A DNA stretch of 64,000 nt from Bulleidia extructa W1219. GTDB lineage: Bacteria; Bacillota_I; Bacilli_A; Erysipelotrichales; Erysipelotrichaceae. The stretch's first letter is position 1, and each line of letters begins with the position of its first letter. Location of the stretch: contig NZ_ADFR01000002.1 in the NCBI RefSeq assembly GCF_000177375.1, forward strand, positions 248,001 to 312,000, written 5' to 3'. Below, one piece after another: positions 16,795 through 24,776 of the stretch. Position numbers and translations under genes: made by a program. Below the pieces are notes generated by a model. That model saw only the letters and a list, made by a program, of their open reading frames with translations, did no database searches and was not told the DNA's origin.

Positions 16795-16927
16795 TAAAAA
16801 AGGCTCTGGATAAATCCAGAGCCTGTACAAATCTGTATCGAGGAGGACCAGAACTTGTACGATCTTCCAATCTGCCCTAAAGGAAGAGCCTGCTAAACTC
16901 TTTTTTATCCATGAGTTAGCCTAGGCT
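16795..16927 (-). ncRNA. predicted small RNA of unknown class
   Basis: An independent unit of about 130 nt: promoter at 16934-16962, and terminator at 16802-16823 with a six-T run. Inside are stems TCTTCC/GGAAGA and GTACAA/TTGTAC (with an inner TCTG/CAGA). An upstream copy of GGCTCT could compete for the terminator's AGAGCC arm, so a riboswitch-like or antitermination role is possible. It contains no credible ORF (only 11 codons without a Shine-Dalgarno). thiT has its own promoter after the terminator, so this is not simply the thiT leader. It does not match SRP, 6S or tmRNA signatures known to me. Confidence 0.6.
16802..16823 (-). terminator. strong terminator of the small RNA
   Basis: Perfect 10-bp stem GGCTCTGGAT / ATCCAGAGCC with a 2-nt AA centre (which probably opens to a larger loop), followed on the minus strand by TTTTTT. 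Confidence 0.85.
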
Positions 16928-16930
16928 AAC
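16915..16930. promoter_or_regulatory. 16-bp perfect palindrome over the small-RNA start site
   Basis: GTTAGCCTAGGCTAAC is its own reverse complement and spans roughly -4 to +12 of the predicted small-RNA transcription start. It could be a repressor operator or the RNA's 5' hairpin. Confidence 0.6.
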
Positions 16931-16933
16931 TAG

Positions 16934-16962
16934 ACTATAACAAAAGCAGTTAGTCTTGTCAA
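16934..16962 (-). promoter_or_regulatory. consensus sigma-A promoter of the small RNA
   Basis: Minus-strand -35 TTGACA (16957-16962, consensus) and -10 TATAGT (16934-16939) are separated by exactly 17 nt. One of the best promoter matches in the window. Confidence 0.8.
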
Positions 16963-17073
16963 ACTATTTTATCTAATTTTTTAAAACTCTTTTTTTCATT
17001 CTTATTTTTTATGAAAACTTCCTTTGTAAAACTGATTTCCTTTAAATTTATTTCTTAAGAAACAGTGAATGGG

Positions 17074-17102
17074 TTGTTTTATCTTCTTTTTCGCAATACA
17101 CT
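17074..17102 (+). promoter_or_regulatory. predicted leaderless promoter of ktrB
   Basis: -35 TTGTTT (17074-17079), 17-nt spacer, -10 TACACT (17097-17102). The ATG begins 7 nt after the -10, and no Shine-Dalgarno exists in the intervening AACGGT. Confidence 0.5.
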
Positions 17103-17108
17103 AACGGT

Positions 17109-18434
17109 ATGAAAAAACTGAAGTTATCATCCTTCCAAGTGATTCTGTTAGGGTTTCTTGGTTTAATTTTGGCCGGAGCTTTATTGTTGATGTTACCGAT
17201 TTCTTCCCAAAAAGGAGTTTGGACACCATTTCTTGAAGCTCTATTCACCTCTACCAGTGCTTCTTGTGTAACCGGTTTGGTCGTTCATGATACCGGTACC
17301 TACTGGTCTTTATTTGGTCAAATGATTATTTTATTATTGATTCAAATAGGAGGTTTGGGAATCATCACAGCCTTAACCGCCTTTTCCTTGGGAGCTCACC
17401 GCCATATCACACTAAACCAACGAAAATTACTCGTTGATTCTGTTTCTGCTCCTTATCTAGGAGGCATCGTCCGTTTCATTAAGATGATTTTCAAAATCAC
17501 CTTTGGTATCGAAGCGATCTTTGCTTGTGTGTTGGCTTTCCAATTCATTCCCGAATTTGGTTTATTAAAAGGAATTTGGTTTTCTATATTCCATTCTATT
17601 TCCGCTTTCTGTAATGCCGGATTTGATTTATTAGGAACCGCCAATCACTTATACCCATCTCTCACCTCTTATGTGGGTAATCCCTTAGTTTCTCTCAGTA
17701 TTACTTTCTTGATCATCCTTGGTGGATTAAGTTTTATGACTTACGAAGATTTTCATATCCATCATTTCCATTTCAAAAAATATCGTTTACAAACCAAAGT
17801 AATTTTGGTCACTACTTTCTTCTTATTATTCATTCCTACTCTCTATTTTTTCTTATCTCAGTTTCAAAACTTACCAATAAAAGAAAGATTACTAGCCTCT
17901 ATCTTCCAAGCCGTTACCCCACGTACTGCCGGATTTAATACCGTTGATTTCACAACACTTTCCGAGAACAGTCTGCTAATCATATCTATTTTAATGGTCA
18001 TTGGTGGTGCTCCAGGGTCAACAGCAGGAGGTATGAAAGTGACCACTTTTGCGATCATGTTAATATCATCCCTTGCCATCTTCCGGCAAAAAGACCGTTG
18101 TGAAGCTTTTGGTCGAACGATTCCAAATACCATTGTCAAAAATGCGGCTACTATCTTTATGTTGTATATATCTGCCTGTATTATTTCAGCCCTCATCATC
18201 GCACAATTGGAGAATATCCCGATCATTCAAACCATCTTTGAAACAGCCAGTGCGATCGGCACAGTTGGCTTGACCGTGGGTATCACCCCCACTTTAGGAA
18301 TCGCTTCTCGCTGCATCCTTATCTTTTTGATGTTTATGGGAAGAATTGGCGGAGTGACTCTTATGATTTCGGTATTTCCAAATGTAAATAAAAATCGAGG
18401 TAAACTTGTTGAAGAACACATTGTTGTTGGATAG
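17109..18434 (+). CDS. ktrB: Ktr potassium uptake membrane subunit KtrB
   Basis: A 441-aa TrkH/KtrB-family potassium channel-like transporter with about eight or more membrane helices and four M1-P-M2 repeats. Selectivity-filter-like loops are visible as 'TSTSASCVTGLVV', 'SAFCNAGFDL', 'TPRTAGFNTVD' and 'SAIGTVGLT'. The glycine-rich 'GGAPGSTAGGMKVTTFAIM' gate stretch typical of the family is present. It is 9 nt upstream of ktrA. I see no c-di-AMP (ydaO-type) riboswitch upstream. Confidence 0.95.
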   Translation: MKKLKLSSFQVILLGFLGLILAGALLLMLPISSQKGVWTPFLEALFTSTSASCVTGLVVHDTGTYWSLFGQMIILLLIQIGGLGIITALTAFSLGAHRHITLNQRKLLVDSVSAPYLGGIVRFIKMIFKITFGIEAIFACVLAFQFIPEFGLLKGIWFSIFHSISAFCNAGFDLLGTANHLYPSLTSYVGNPLVSLSITFLIILGGLSFMTYEDFHIHHFHFKKYRLQTKVILVTTFFLLFIPTLYFFLSQFQNLPIKERLLASIFQAVTPRTAGFNTVDFTTLSENSLLIISILMVIGGAPGSTAGGMKVTTFAIMLISSLAIFRQKDRCEAFGRTIPNTIVKNAATIFMLYISACIISALIIAQLENIPIIQTIFETASAIGTVGLTVGITPTLGIASRCILIFLMFMGRIGGVTLMISVFPNVNKNRGKLVEEHIVVG

Positions 18435-18443
18435 GAGAAAAAT

Positions 18444-19100
18444 ATGAAACAAGCATTAATTATTGGTATGGGTCGTTTTGGTCGCAATATTGCTAAAAAA
18501 TTAAATAATCTGGATGTTCAAATCTTAGCCGTAGATATCTCAGAATCGAATATCAATGATGTCATGCCTTATGTGACTAATGCCGTCATTGGAGATGCTA
18601 CTCAAAAAGAATTTCTACAGACTTTAGGAGTCTCTAATTTTGATGTTTGCTTTGTGACCATTGGTGATGACTTTCTAGCTTCCCTAGAAGCCACTTCTTT
18701 CTTAAAAGAACTGGGGGCTAAAAAAGTTGTTTCCCGAGCCGCTAAGAATACACAAGAAAAATTCTTATTGCGAAATGGGGCTGATCATGTGGTTTATCCG
18801 GAAAGAGAAATCGGTAATCTGACCGCTGTTCGCTATTTCAATGATATTATCATCGAATATATCCCGGTTGGCGATAACATTTCTATTTATGAAGTTTCTA
18901 CGCCAATAGATTGGGTAGGAAAGACAGTTACCGAATTAGATGTTCGACGTGCCTATCATATCAATATCATTGCCGTTCGAACCAATAATGAAGTTAACTC
19001 CATCATTTCGCCCGATTATACCTTCAACCAAAAAGATTCTATCTTCATGTTGGGAGATGAACACAATATCAAAAAATTCATGCATCAGTTTGAAAAATAA
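18444..19100 (+). CDS. ktrA: Ktr potassium uptake regulatory subunit KtrA
   Basis: A 218-aa cytoplasmic RCK protein forming the gating ring on KtrB. The Rossmann glycine motif is IIGMGRFGRNIAKKL at the N-terminus, with D29 ending strand 2 (LAVDIS) for nucleotide binding. The C-terminal 80 residues (EVSTPIDWVGKTVTELDVRR...) form the RCK_C/TrkA_C domain, which in this family can bind c-di-AMP. A good Shine-Dalgarno (AGGAGAA) precedes the start. Confidence 0.95.
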   Translation: MKQALIIGMGRFGRNIAKKLNNLDVQILAVDISESNINDVMPYVTNAVIGDATQKEFLQTLGVSNFDVCFVTIGDDFLASLEATSFLKELGAKKVVSRAAKNTQEKFLLRNGADHVVYPEREIGNLTAVRYFNDIIIEYIPVGDNISIYEVSTPIDWVGKTVTELDVRRAYHINIIAVRTNNEVNSIISPDYTFNQKDSIFMLGDEHNIKKFMHQFEK

Positions 19101-19128
19101 AAAGAAGAAGTATTAACTTCTTCTTTTT
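19099..19128 (+). terminator. terminator of ktrBA
   Basis: 13-bp perfect stem AAAAAGAAGAAGT / ACTTCTTCTTTTT around ATTA, ending in T. Confidence 0.9.
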
Positions 19129-19271
19129 ATTTCAAATATTTTAGGGGATAGAGTACTGAAGAATTTTCCATTCATCAGGGCAAGTTTCTTTAACTTGCAT
19201 CTATAATATAGGAAATCATTTTCTCATAACAGTGGAAATGCTATGTGATATTATGTGAAAATTTCTCTTTT

Positions 19272-19976
19272 TTAAAGATGAATCACATTAGACGAGGGGC
19301 TATGATGAAAATGATCATGATGCAACAAATACTTTCCATGTATTTTATTTTGATACCAAACCATCCATAACGGCATCACAAGTACTTTAATAGCGTAAGC
19401 TATTGATAATTTCAAAAATACACCAAATTTCAATCCTTTAACACCTTGAATAAAACCGATATACAATATATAGGCATTTAGAAAAAGATTGTAAAGCGTC
19501 GCCAATGTTGCGGATATCACATTCGTTTTAATCTTAGGATTATAAAAATAAATCCCATAGAGAGCTAAAACAGAAATATTGTAAATACAAATAGGTTTTT
19601 GACTCTTTCGATACACCACCAATGTTTTACGATTGTAAAAAAACATGACACGTGCATATCTTCCATTAGCTTCATTGATCCAGACATGGCTGACCGATTC
19701 TATCTCGTCCCAAGGAACCAGTAAATCTATTTTTTTCAAATAGATCCCTTCTTGAGAAATGGATAATTTCCACCCTACAAAAGAAAAGATCAGTAACAGT
19801 AATAAACTGACACCAATACTTAAAAACGGTATTTGTTTAGCTGAAATGCACTTCCCCGATAAACAAAAAGAGCCATTCTTATCTAAAGAAATTCTATATA
19901 TCAGCATCCAGGCTAAAAGCCAAATAAATACAAAAAAGCGATAATATATGCTGTGAAATTTTATTCCTTTCTTCAT
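19272..19976 (-). CDS. hypothetical membrane protein with PH-like segment and His-rich tail
   Basis: A 234-aa protein. Hydrophobic helices at about 10-28 and 43-62 are followed by a stretch 'GIYLKKIDLLVPWDEIESVSHVWI' that resembles a bacterial PH (YdbT/YcxB-like) domain, and two further helices near 150-190. The C-terminus is histidine-rich (LLHHDHFHHSP), perhaps metal-binding. The ATG at 19976 is chosen for its AAGGAGA Shine-Dalgarno. No function known. It stands alone. Confidence 0.7.
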   Translation of the reverse strand: MKKGIKFHSIYYRFFVFIWLLAWMLIYRISLDKNGSFCLSGKCISAKQIPFLSIGVSLLLLLIFSFVGWKLSISQEGIYLKKIDLLVPWDEIESVSHVWINEANGRYARVMFFYNRKTLVVYRKSQKPICIYNISVLALYGIYFYNPKIKTNVISATLATLYNLFLNAYILYIGFIQGVKGLKFGVFLKLSIAYAIKVLVMPLWMVWYQNKIHGKYLLHHDHFHHSPSSNVIHL

Positions 19977-20039
19977 ACAAATTCTCCTTAAAATAGTGGA
20001 TATCACTACCAGCCATTTTACCACATCACCATTTCTTGC

Positions 20040-20678
20040 CTACGCTTTTCCTTCCGTTTCCTGATAACAAGAAATGATCCATTTTTGATCCACAATAGGG
20101 AATACTTCATTTTGAATCGTCAAGCGTTCTTGATCTATCCGATATTCTTCTTCGATTAGATTCAATGGGGTCAAAAAAGACATCCCACCATCATTTGTTC
20201 GGATATTAATTTTTATCACTTCATGATCCATTCGCTGATATTCAATGGATGTAATCTCTTCCGGATTTCCTTTTTTATGATCCACAAACTCAATAAAATT
20301 ATCATATTTCGCCAATTCAACCAAGCGATCATCCACACCATCTTCAAATATTTGAATTTTTTCAACCAACTGTTGAATGGTTTGCACGTGGCGAAGCGTA
20401 AAACCAACTTGATTCAAAGCCGGACCCGTTTGAGCCATTTCTTTTGGCAACATTTCTTCCTGCACCAAAACCAGCACAAATTTACGCAAACGATCCATAT
20501 AAGTAAACGGAACTTGTAACAAAAATTCATGTTGACAATGAAGGCAACTATGATGAAATAAATCGCCACTCATTAATAATTCTTTTTCCTCTTCACTTGC
20601 CTCTAAACTGAGTGTAACTTCTAAGTCCATCGTTTCGCCACAATAGGGACAAGTATAAGCAATCCATTGTTTCTGCAT
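20040..20678 (-). CDS. CpXC domain protein
   Basis: A 212-aa protein whose N-terminal half matches the CpXC domain: 'AYTCPYCGETMDLEV' and 'HHSCLHCQHEFLLQVPFTYMD', two CxxC pairs likely forming a zinc ribbon. The C-terminal half is a mixed alpha/beta region without a known motif. Function of CpXC proteins is unknown. It follows the BI-1 gene after a terminator, and a -10-like TATAGA (20686-20691) is 7 nt before its ATG without a clear Shine-Dalgarno, so it may be another leaderless gene. Confidence 0.85.
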   Translation of the reverse strand: MQKQWIAYTCPYCGETMDLEVTLSLEASEEEKELLMSGDLFHHSCLHCQHEFLLQVPFTYMDRLRKFVLVLVQEEMLPKEMAQTGPALNQVGFTLRHVQTIQQLVEKIQIFEDGVDDRLVELAKYDNFIEFVDHKKGNPEEITSIEYQRMDHEVIKINIRTNDGGMSFLTPLNLIEEEYRIDQERLTIQNEVFPIVDQKWIISCYQETEGKA

Positions 20679-20693
20679 ATGATCTTCTATAAA

Positions 20694-20716
20694 AAAACAG
20701 GAAAGATTCCTGTTTT
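20694..20716 (-). terminator. terminator of BI-1 family gene
   Basis: Stem AAAACAGGAA / TTCCTGTTTT with 3-nt loop and minus-strand T run; overlaps the stop of the BI-1 gene. Confidence 0.85.
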
Positions 20717-21431
20717 ATTTTCTGCGACCTCCGCTTAAGATTCTTAACAAATAAATAAACATATTGATAAAATCTAAGTAAAGTTCAAAGGCTCCATAAA
20801 TAGCTAAGTTTAGTTGCTTGTTCCCTTCCTCTTGAATCAGGGCGTATTTCTTTAATCTTTGTGCATCCCAAGCCGTCAATCCCATGAAAATCACTAAACC
20901 GGCGTAGGAAACCCACATATTTTGATGAAGACTAGGAACCCAGATAGCAATCAAGTGAATAATCACAAGAGCTACTAAACCGCCAATCAAGATACCGCTG
21001 ATTTTTGATAAATCAAAACTCGTAAAAGTTCCCACCATCGCCAAACTGCTAAATAAAACAGCCGAATAAATGAATGCCTGATAGATGGTATACATTTCAA
21101 ACAAAACAGGCAATACCGAAAAAGTAATTCCCGTGACAACGGAATAAACAACCATCATCAAACCATTCATCCACGCAGGAAATCTGGAAATGCCGGCGGA
21201 TAACCCGAAAGCTAATCCTAACTGAATCAAAAACAAAATCCAAAAGCCGAACTCACTCCTTAATAAGCGATAGATAAATCCACCTGAAAGCAAAGATTGA
21301 TATCCCATATAAGCAACTGCTGCCGTTAGGAATAAGGCTAATGCCATAAAACCATAGACTTTTGTCATATAGGATTTCACGAGTACTTCTGGGCGAGAAC
21401 TAACATAAGAATCATTTCTAAATTCACTCAT
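20715..21431 (-). CDS. Bax inhibitor-1 (YbhL/YccA) family membrane protein
   Basis: A 238-aa protein with seven hydrophobic helices, typical of the BI-1/TMBIM family of pH-sensitive calcium-leak-type membrane proteins. 'RPEVLVKSYMTKVYGFMALALFLTA' at the start and 'LTAWDAQRLKKYA' plus 'NLAIYGAFELYLDFINMFIYLLRIL' at the end are the family signature. The ATG at 21431 is preferred; the upstream in-frame ATG at 21443 overlaps the presumed AAAGGA ribosome-binding site. Physiological role in bacteria is not settled. Confidence 0.93.
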   Translation of the reverse strand: MSEFRNDSYVSSRPEVLVKSYMTKVYGFMALALFLTAAVAYMGYQSLLSGGFIYRLLRSEFGFWILFLIQLGLAFGLSAGISRFPAWMNGLMMVVYSVVTGITFSVLPVLFEMYTIYQAFIYSAVLFSSLAMVGTFTSFDLSKISGILIGGLVALVIIHLIAIWVPSLHQNMWVSYAGLVIFMGLTAWDAQRLKKYALIQEEGNKQLNLAIYGAFELYLDFINMFIYLLRILSGGRRK

Positions 21432-21511
21432 AATTGAACACATCCTTTCAATAACATCTTCATTCTACACTAAAGTAAATCATAATACCAAATCTAATAC
21501 AATACCTTATT

Positions 21512-22393
21512 TTAACCAAACCATTTCTTTAATTTCGCAATGACTTTTTCCTCCTCTGATAAAGAAATCCAGTTCACCGGCACTTGGTGATGAAACCATG
21601 TGTATTGTCTTTTCGCAAAATGACGACTATTTTTTTGAATTAAATACTTAGTTTGATCCAATGTTTGTTCCCCATAAAAATAGTCTTTCCATTCTCGATA
21701 TCCAATACCCTTCATGGCTTGATCCTCAAAAGTAGATCCATGTTCTAATAACCATTTCACTTCTTTTGCCAAACCAGCCTCAATCATTTTTTCCACTCGT
21801 GTATTAATACGTTGGTATAACACCTTTCGATCCCAATCAATTCCAAGCCAACAAACATCGTAGATTGGTTTCTTTTCTTGTCGATCCACCAGTGTACTTT
21901 GTGGAACACCGGATTGTTCATAAATAGTTAAACTTCTTTCCAACCTTTGCCGATTATTCGGATGAATTTTTTCACACTGTTTCGGATCCACTTCTTTTAA
22001 TTTCTGATATAGTTCCTGATTAGAAAATTGAGAATAATCAAAACGGGCTATTTCTTCTTTCGGAAAATCATAGTCATATAACGCTGCCTTCAAATATAAT
22101 CCTGTCCCTCCGCAAAAGAGAATTGGCTTATTGGTTGTCTCAATAATTTCTCGTGAGAGACTTTGAAATTCCTTCACACTATATTGATCTCTCGGATTTT
22201 TAATATCAATCAAATGATGAATCACTCCATCCATTTCTTTGAATGATACCTTCCCTGATCCAATGTCAAAGCCTCGATACACTTGAATGGAATCTCCTGA
22301 AATGATTTCCGCCCCCAGTTTTTTTGCTAAGCGAATAGCCAAATCGCTCTTCCCCGAAGCCGTTGGGCCAACAATCGCAACAATCTTTCTCAT
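21512..22393 (-). CDS. miaA: tRNA dimethylallyltransferase MiaA
   Basis: A 293-aa enzyme adding a dimethylallyl group to A37 of tRNAs reading UNN codons. P-loop GPTASGKSDLAIRL (residues 8-21), 'ISGDSIQVYRGFDIGSGK', 'HHLIDI', and 'KGIGYREW' are diagnostic. The ATG at 22393 overlaps the mutL stop by 4 nt (ATGA) and the P-loop then begins at the usual distance from the N-terminus. mutL-miaA coupling is common in Firmicutes. Confidence 0.97.
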   Translation of the reverse strand: MRKIVAIVGPTASGKSDLAIRLAKKLGAEIISGDSIQVYRGFDIGSGKVSFKEMDGVIHHLIDIKNPRDQYSVKEFQSLSREIIETTNKPILFCGGTGLYLKAALYDYDFPKEEIARFDYSQFSNQELYQKLKEVDPKQCEKIHPNNRQRLERSLTIYEQSGVPQSTLVDRQEKKPIYDVCWLGIDWDRKVLYQRINTRVEKMIEAGLAKEVKWLLEHGSTFEDQAMKGIGYREWKDYFYGEQTLDQTKYLIQKNSRHFAKRQYTWFHHQVPVNWISLSEEEKVIAKLKKWFG

Positions 22394-24123
22394 CGGTAAA
22401 ATTCCTTTACCAATTCTTTTTCTTTTAAGAAGATGATCGTTGGTCGACCATGTGGACAATGATAAGGATTTTCACATGTATATAACTGACGAACCACTTC
22501 TTTCATCTCTTCTACGGTTAAACTACGATTAAAGCGAATCGAATGATGACAAGCCAATGTCGCAATGTGTTTTCTCTCTAAACGAGTATATTTAATTTCC
22601 TGATCATTCTTAAATCCATCTAAAACATCTTGCAAGAAAGGCTCCATCTCTAATTCTTTTAACCATATCGGAATGGTTCGAAGCACAAAAGAATTTTCTC
22701 CAAAAGGTTCTAAAGTAATGTGTAAATCTTTCAAAGCTTCATTAACTTCTTGTACTCGCTCGACAACGGTGCGATCACTATGCAACATCATCGGCACCAG
22801 TAAATCTTGCATTGAAGGATTTTGATTGAGTTTCTGAACATATTCCTCAAAATGAACGCGTTCTTGCGCCGCATGTTGATCCAAGATAGCCAATCCTTCC
22901 TCATACGCACAAAGAATAAATTTATCATGAAGTTGACCAATCACTTGCATTTGTGGCAAAGTGGTTTTTCTTTCTTCATAGATAGGTTCTTCTTGTTTGG
23001 GAAATGTAAACGATTCTTGTGCCGTTGGTTGTGAATTCCATTCCACTTTATTTTCTTGAATCGGTGTTTTTAAATCCATTTGCGTTTGGGTATAATAAAC
23101 CTCCTGCCTAGACACACCGGTCTCTATTTCTGGTGCCAAGCGATCTCCCATTAGTGCTTTTCGAATACCATTTTCAATTAATGCTTCTAAATTAGCCAAT
23201 TTGGATAAGCGAATTTCCCATTTACTAGGATGCACATTCACATCTATCAAATGTGGATCTAATTCCATAGATAAAACCACAATCGGATAGCGTCCCTTCA
23301 CTATAAAATCCTCATAGCCATGTTGAACGGCTTGATCCAAACGGTATTGACGTACCATTCTCCCATTGAAAAATAAATGAATATGGTTTCTCGCCGATCT
23401 TGTGATTAATGGTTTTACCCCATAGCCACGTACGTAAAAATCTTGATCACGAAACTCAAAAGGAACCAAATTTTCTGCAACCGATCGTCCATAAACCAAG
23501 AAAATCACTTCTTTCAAATTTCCTGAACCTGTCGTTTGAAAACTTACCTTATCATCAGAAATAAAGGTAAATGAAATCTCCGGATACGCCAAAGCAAACT
23601 TATGAATCACACTCAACACAAGGCTGGTTTCATAAGCAGCGGAACGCATATGTTTTAATCGAGCCGGTGTCTGGTAAAATAAGCCTTCCACCGTAATGTC
23701 CGTTCCTTGATTTGCCGGATAAGATTCTATAGCCTTTTGTATGCCGTATTGAATCATAATACGATGCCCTTTTTCTCCATTGTGACTAATCAAACTCACT
23801 TTAGAAACAGAGGCGATGGATGGTAAAGCTTCCCCTCGAAATCCCAAAGAATGGATGGACCAAAGATCTGCTTCTTTAAAAATCTTTGATGTCGCATGTC
23901 TTTTGAAACAATTCACCACATCTTCTTTATCCATTCCAATACCGTTATCTTCCACCCGTATTCTTTGGATTCCACCTTCTTCAATACTGATTTTAATTTT
24001 GGTGCTTTGTGCATCAATCGCATTTTCAATAAGTTCTTTAACAACGCCACTAGGTCGTTCTACCACTTCCCCGGCCGCAATCATATTTGCGATATGTGCC
24101 TCTAACTGTTTTATTCTTGCCAT
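22390..24123 (-). CDS. mutL: DNA mismatch repair endonuclease MutL
   Basis: A 577-aa MutL. The GHKL ATPase motifs are seen: 'VVKELIENAIDA', 'DNGIGM', 'TSKI' and 'GFRGEALPSIASV'. The C-terminal domain carries the endonuclease motif DQHAAQERVHFE (DQHAx2Ex4E), and CPHGRP near the end, so this is a nicking-type MutL as in most non-enterobacterial species. mutS is not in the window. There is no Shine-Dalgarno; the ATG is 10 nt from a TATAAT, and only 29 nt separate it from the divergent yigZ start. Confidence 0.97.
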   Translation of the reverse strand: MARIKQLEAHIANMIAAGEVVERPSGVVKELIENAIDAQSTKIKISIEEGGIQRIRVEDNGIGMDKEDVVNCFKRHATSKIFKEADLWSIHSLGFRGEALPSIASVSKVSLISHNGEKGHRIMIQYGIQKAIESYPANQGTDITVEGLFYQTPARLKHMRSAAYETSLVLSVIHKFALAYPEISFTFISDDKVSFQTTGSGNLKEVIFLVYGRSVAENLVPFEFRDQDFYVRGYGVKPLITRSARNHIHLFFNGRMVRQYRLDQAVQHGYEDFIVKGRYPIVVLSMELDPHLIDVNVHPSKWEIRLSKLANLEALIENGIRKALMGDRLAPEIETGVSRQEVYYTQTQMDLKTPIQENKVEWNSQPTAQESFTFPKQEEPIYEERKTTLPQMQVIGQLHDKFILCAYEEGLAILDQHAAQERVHFEEYVQKLNQNPSMQDLLVPMMLHSDRTVVERVQEVNEALKDLHITLEPFGENSFVLRTIPIWLKELEMEPFLQDVLDGFKNDQEIKYTRLERKHIATLACHHSIRFNRSLTVEEMKEVVRQLYTCENPYHCPHGRPTIIFLKEKELVKEFYR

Positions 24124-24133
24124 AAGTACATTT

Positions 24134-24146
24134 ATTATACAATAAT
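24134..24146. promoter_or_regulatory. symmetric bidirectional -10 between mutL and yigZ
   Basis: ATTAT-ACA-ATAAT reads TATAAT on the minus strand (24139-24134) and TACAAT on the plus strand (24138-24143). Both start codons follow within 9-10 nt, so both transcripts would have leaders of only about 3-4 nt. Confidence 0.5.
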
Positions 24147-24152
24147 TAAACT

Positions 24153-24749
24153 ATGCAAGTGAAAGGAAGAAGTGAATACGAAGTAGTCATTAAAAAATCT
24201 CGTTTTATCGCTGTCGTTCAACCGGTTCAACATTTAGAAGACGTTCAGGAAAAAATAGCGGCTTTACGTAAAGAACATCCCAATGCAAGCCATGTGTGTT
24301 ATGGCTATCAAGTCGGTCAATTCATGAAAAGTAGTGATGACCATGAGCCAAGCGGTACCGCCGGTATCCCCATTCTGGAATCTCTTCGTTATGCGGATTT
24401 AGAAAATACTTTGGTTTGTGTAGTTCGTTATTTTGGTGGGATTAAATTAGGAGCCGGTGGCTTGATACGAGCTTATCGTTCTACCGCCAGCATGGCTTTA
24501 GAAAAAGCTCCTAAAATTAAATTGATATTGTATTATCACTTTTCAATGCAATATCCTTATGAACTATCCAATCGCTTAGATCCTTGGCTTTATCAAAACA
24601 AAACAAACCCAACTTTCCAATATGGTGATCAAGTGTATTGTGAATTTGATTTCCCAAAACAAAATATTTCCCAAGAAATACAAGATCTAAGTCAAGGAAA
24701 AGCGACTCTTAAATTACTAACCATTCAAAAAAAGGAAGTGGATGTTTAA
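24153..24749 (+). CDS. yigZ: YigZ/IMPACT family protein
   Basis: A 198-aa UPF0029/IMPACT-family protein. The N-terminal domain has 'YEVVIKKSRFIAVVQPV', 'ASHVCYGYQVG', the very conserved 'SSDDHEPSGTAGIPILESL' and 'VCVVRYFGGIKLGAGGLIRAYR'. The C-terminal 70 residues form the DUF1949-type ferredoxin-like domain. Related proteins bind the ribosome or GCN1-like partners in eukaryotes; the bacterial role is unsettled. It starts 29 nt from the divergent mutL start without a Shine-Dalgarno. Confidence 0.95.
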   Translation: MQVKGRSEYEVVIKKSRFIAVVQPVQHLEDVQEKIAALRKEHPNASHVCYGYQVGQFMKSSDDHEPSGTAGIPILESLRYADLENTLVCVVRYFGGIKLGAGGLIRAYRSTASMALEKAPKIKLILYYHFSMQYPYELSNRLDPWLYQNKTNPTFQYGDQVYCEFDFPKQNISQEIQDLSQGKATLKLLTIQKKEVDV

Positions 24750-24776
24750 TCATTCACTTCCTTCTTTAAAGAGAGA

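Noticed and set aside
16795-16927. SRP RNA (ffs) assignment for the small RNA
   Set aside because: A GGAA loop occurs but the flanking CAGG and AGCA motifs of the SRP helix 8 are absent.
16963-17108. Possible c-di-AMP riboswitch in front of ktrB
   Set aside because: None of the conserved ydaO-type elements are present, and the likely promoter is too close to the ATG.
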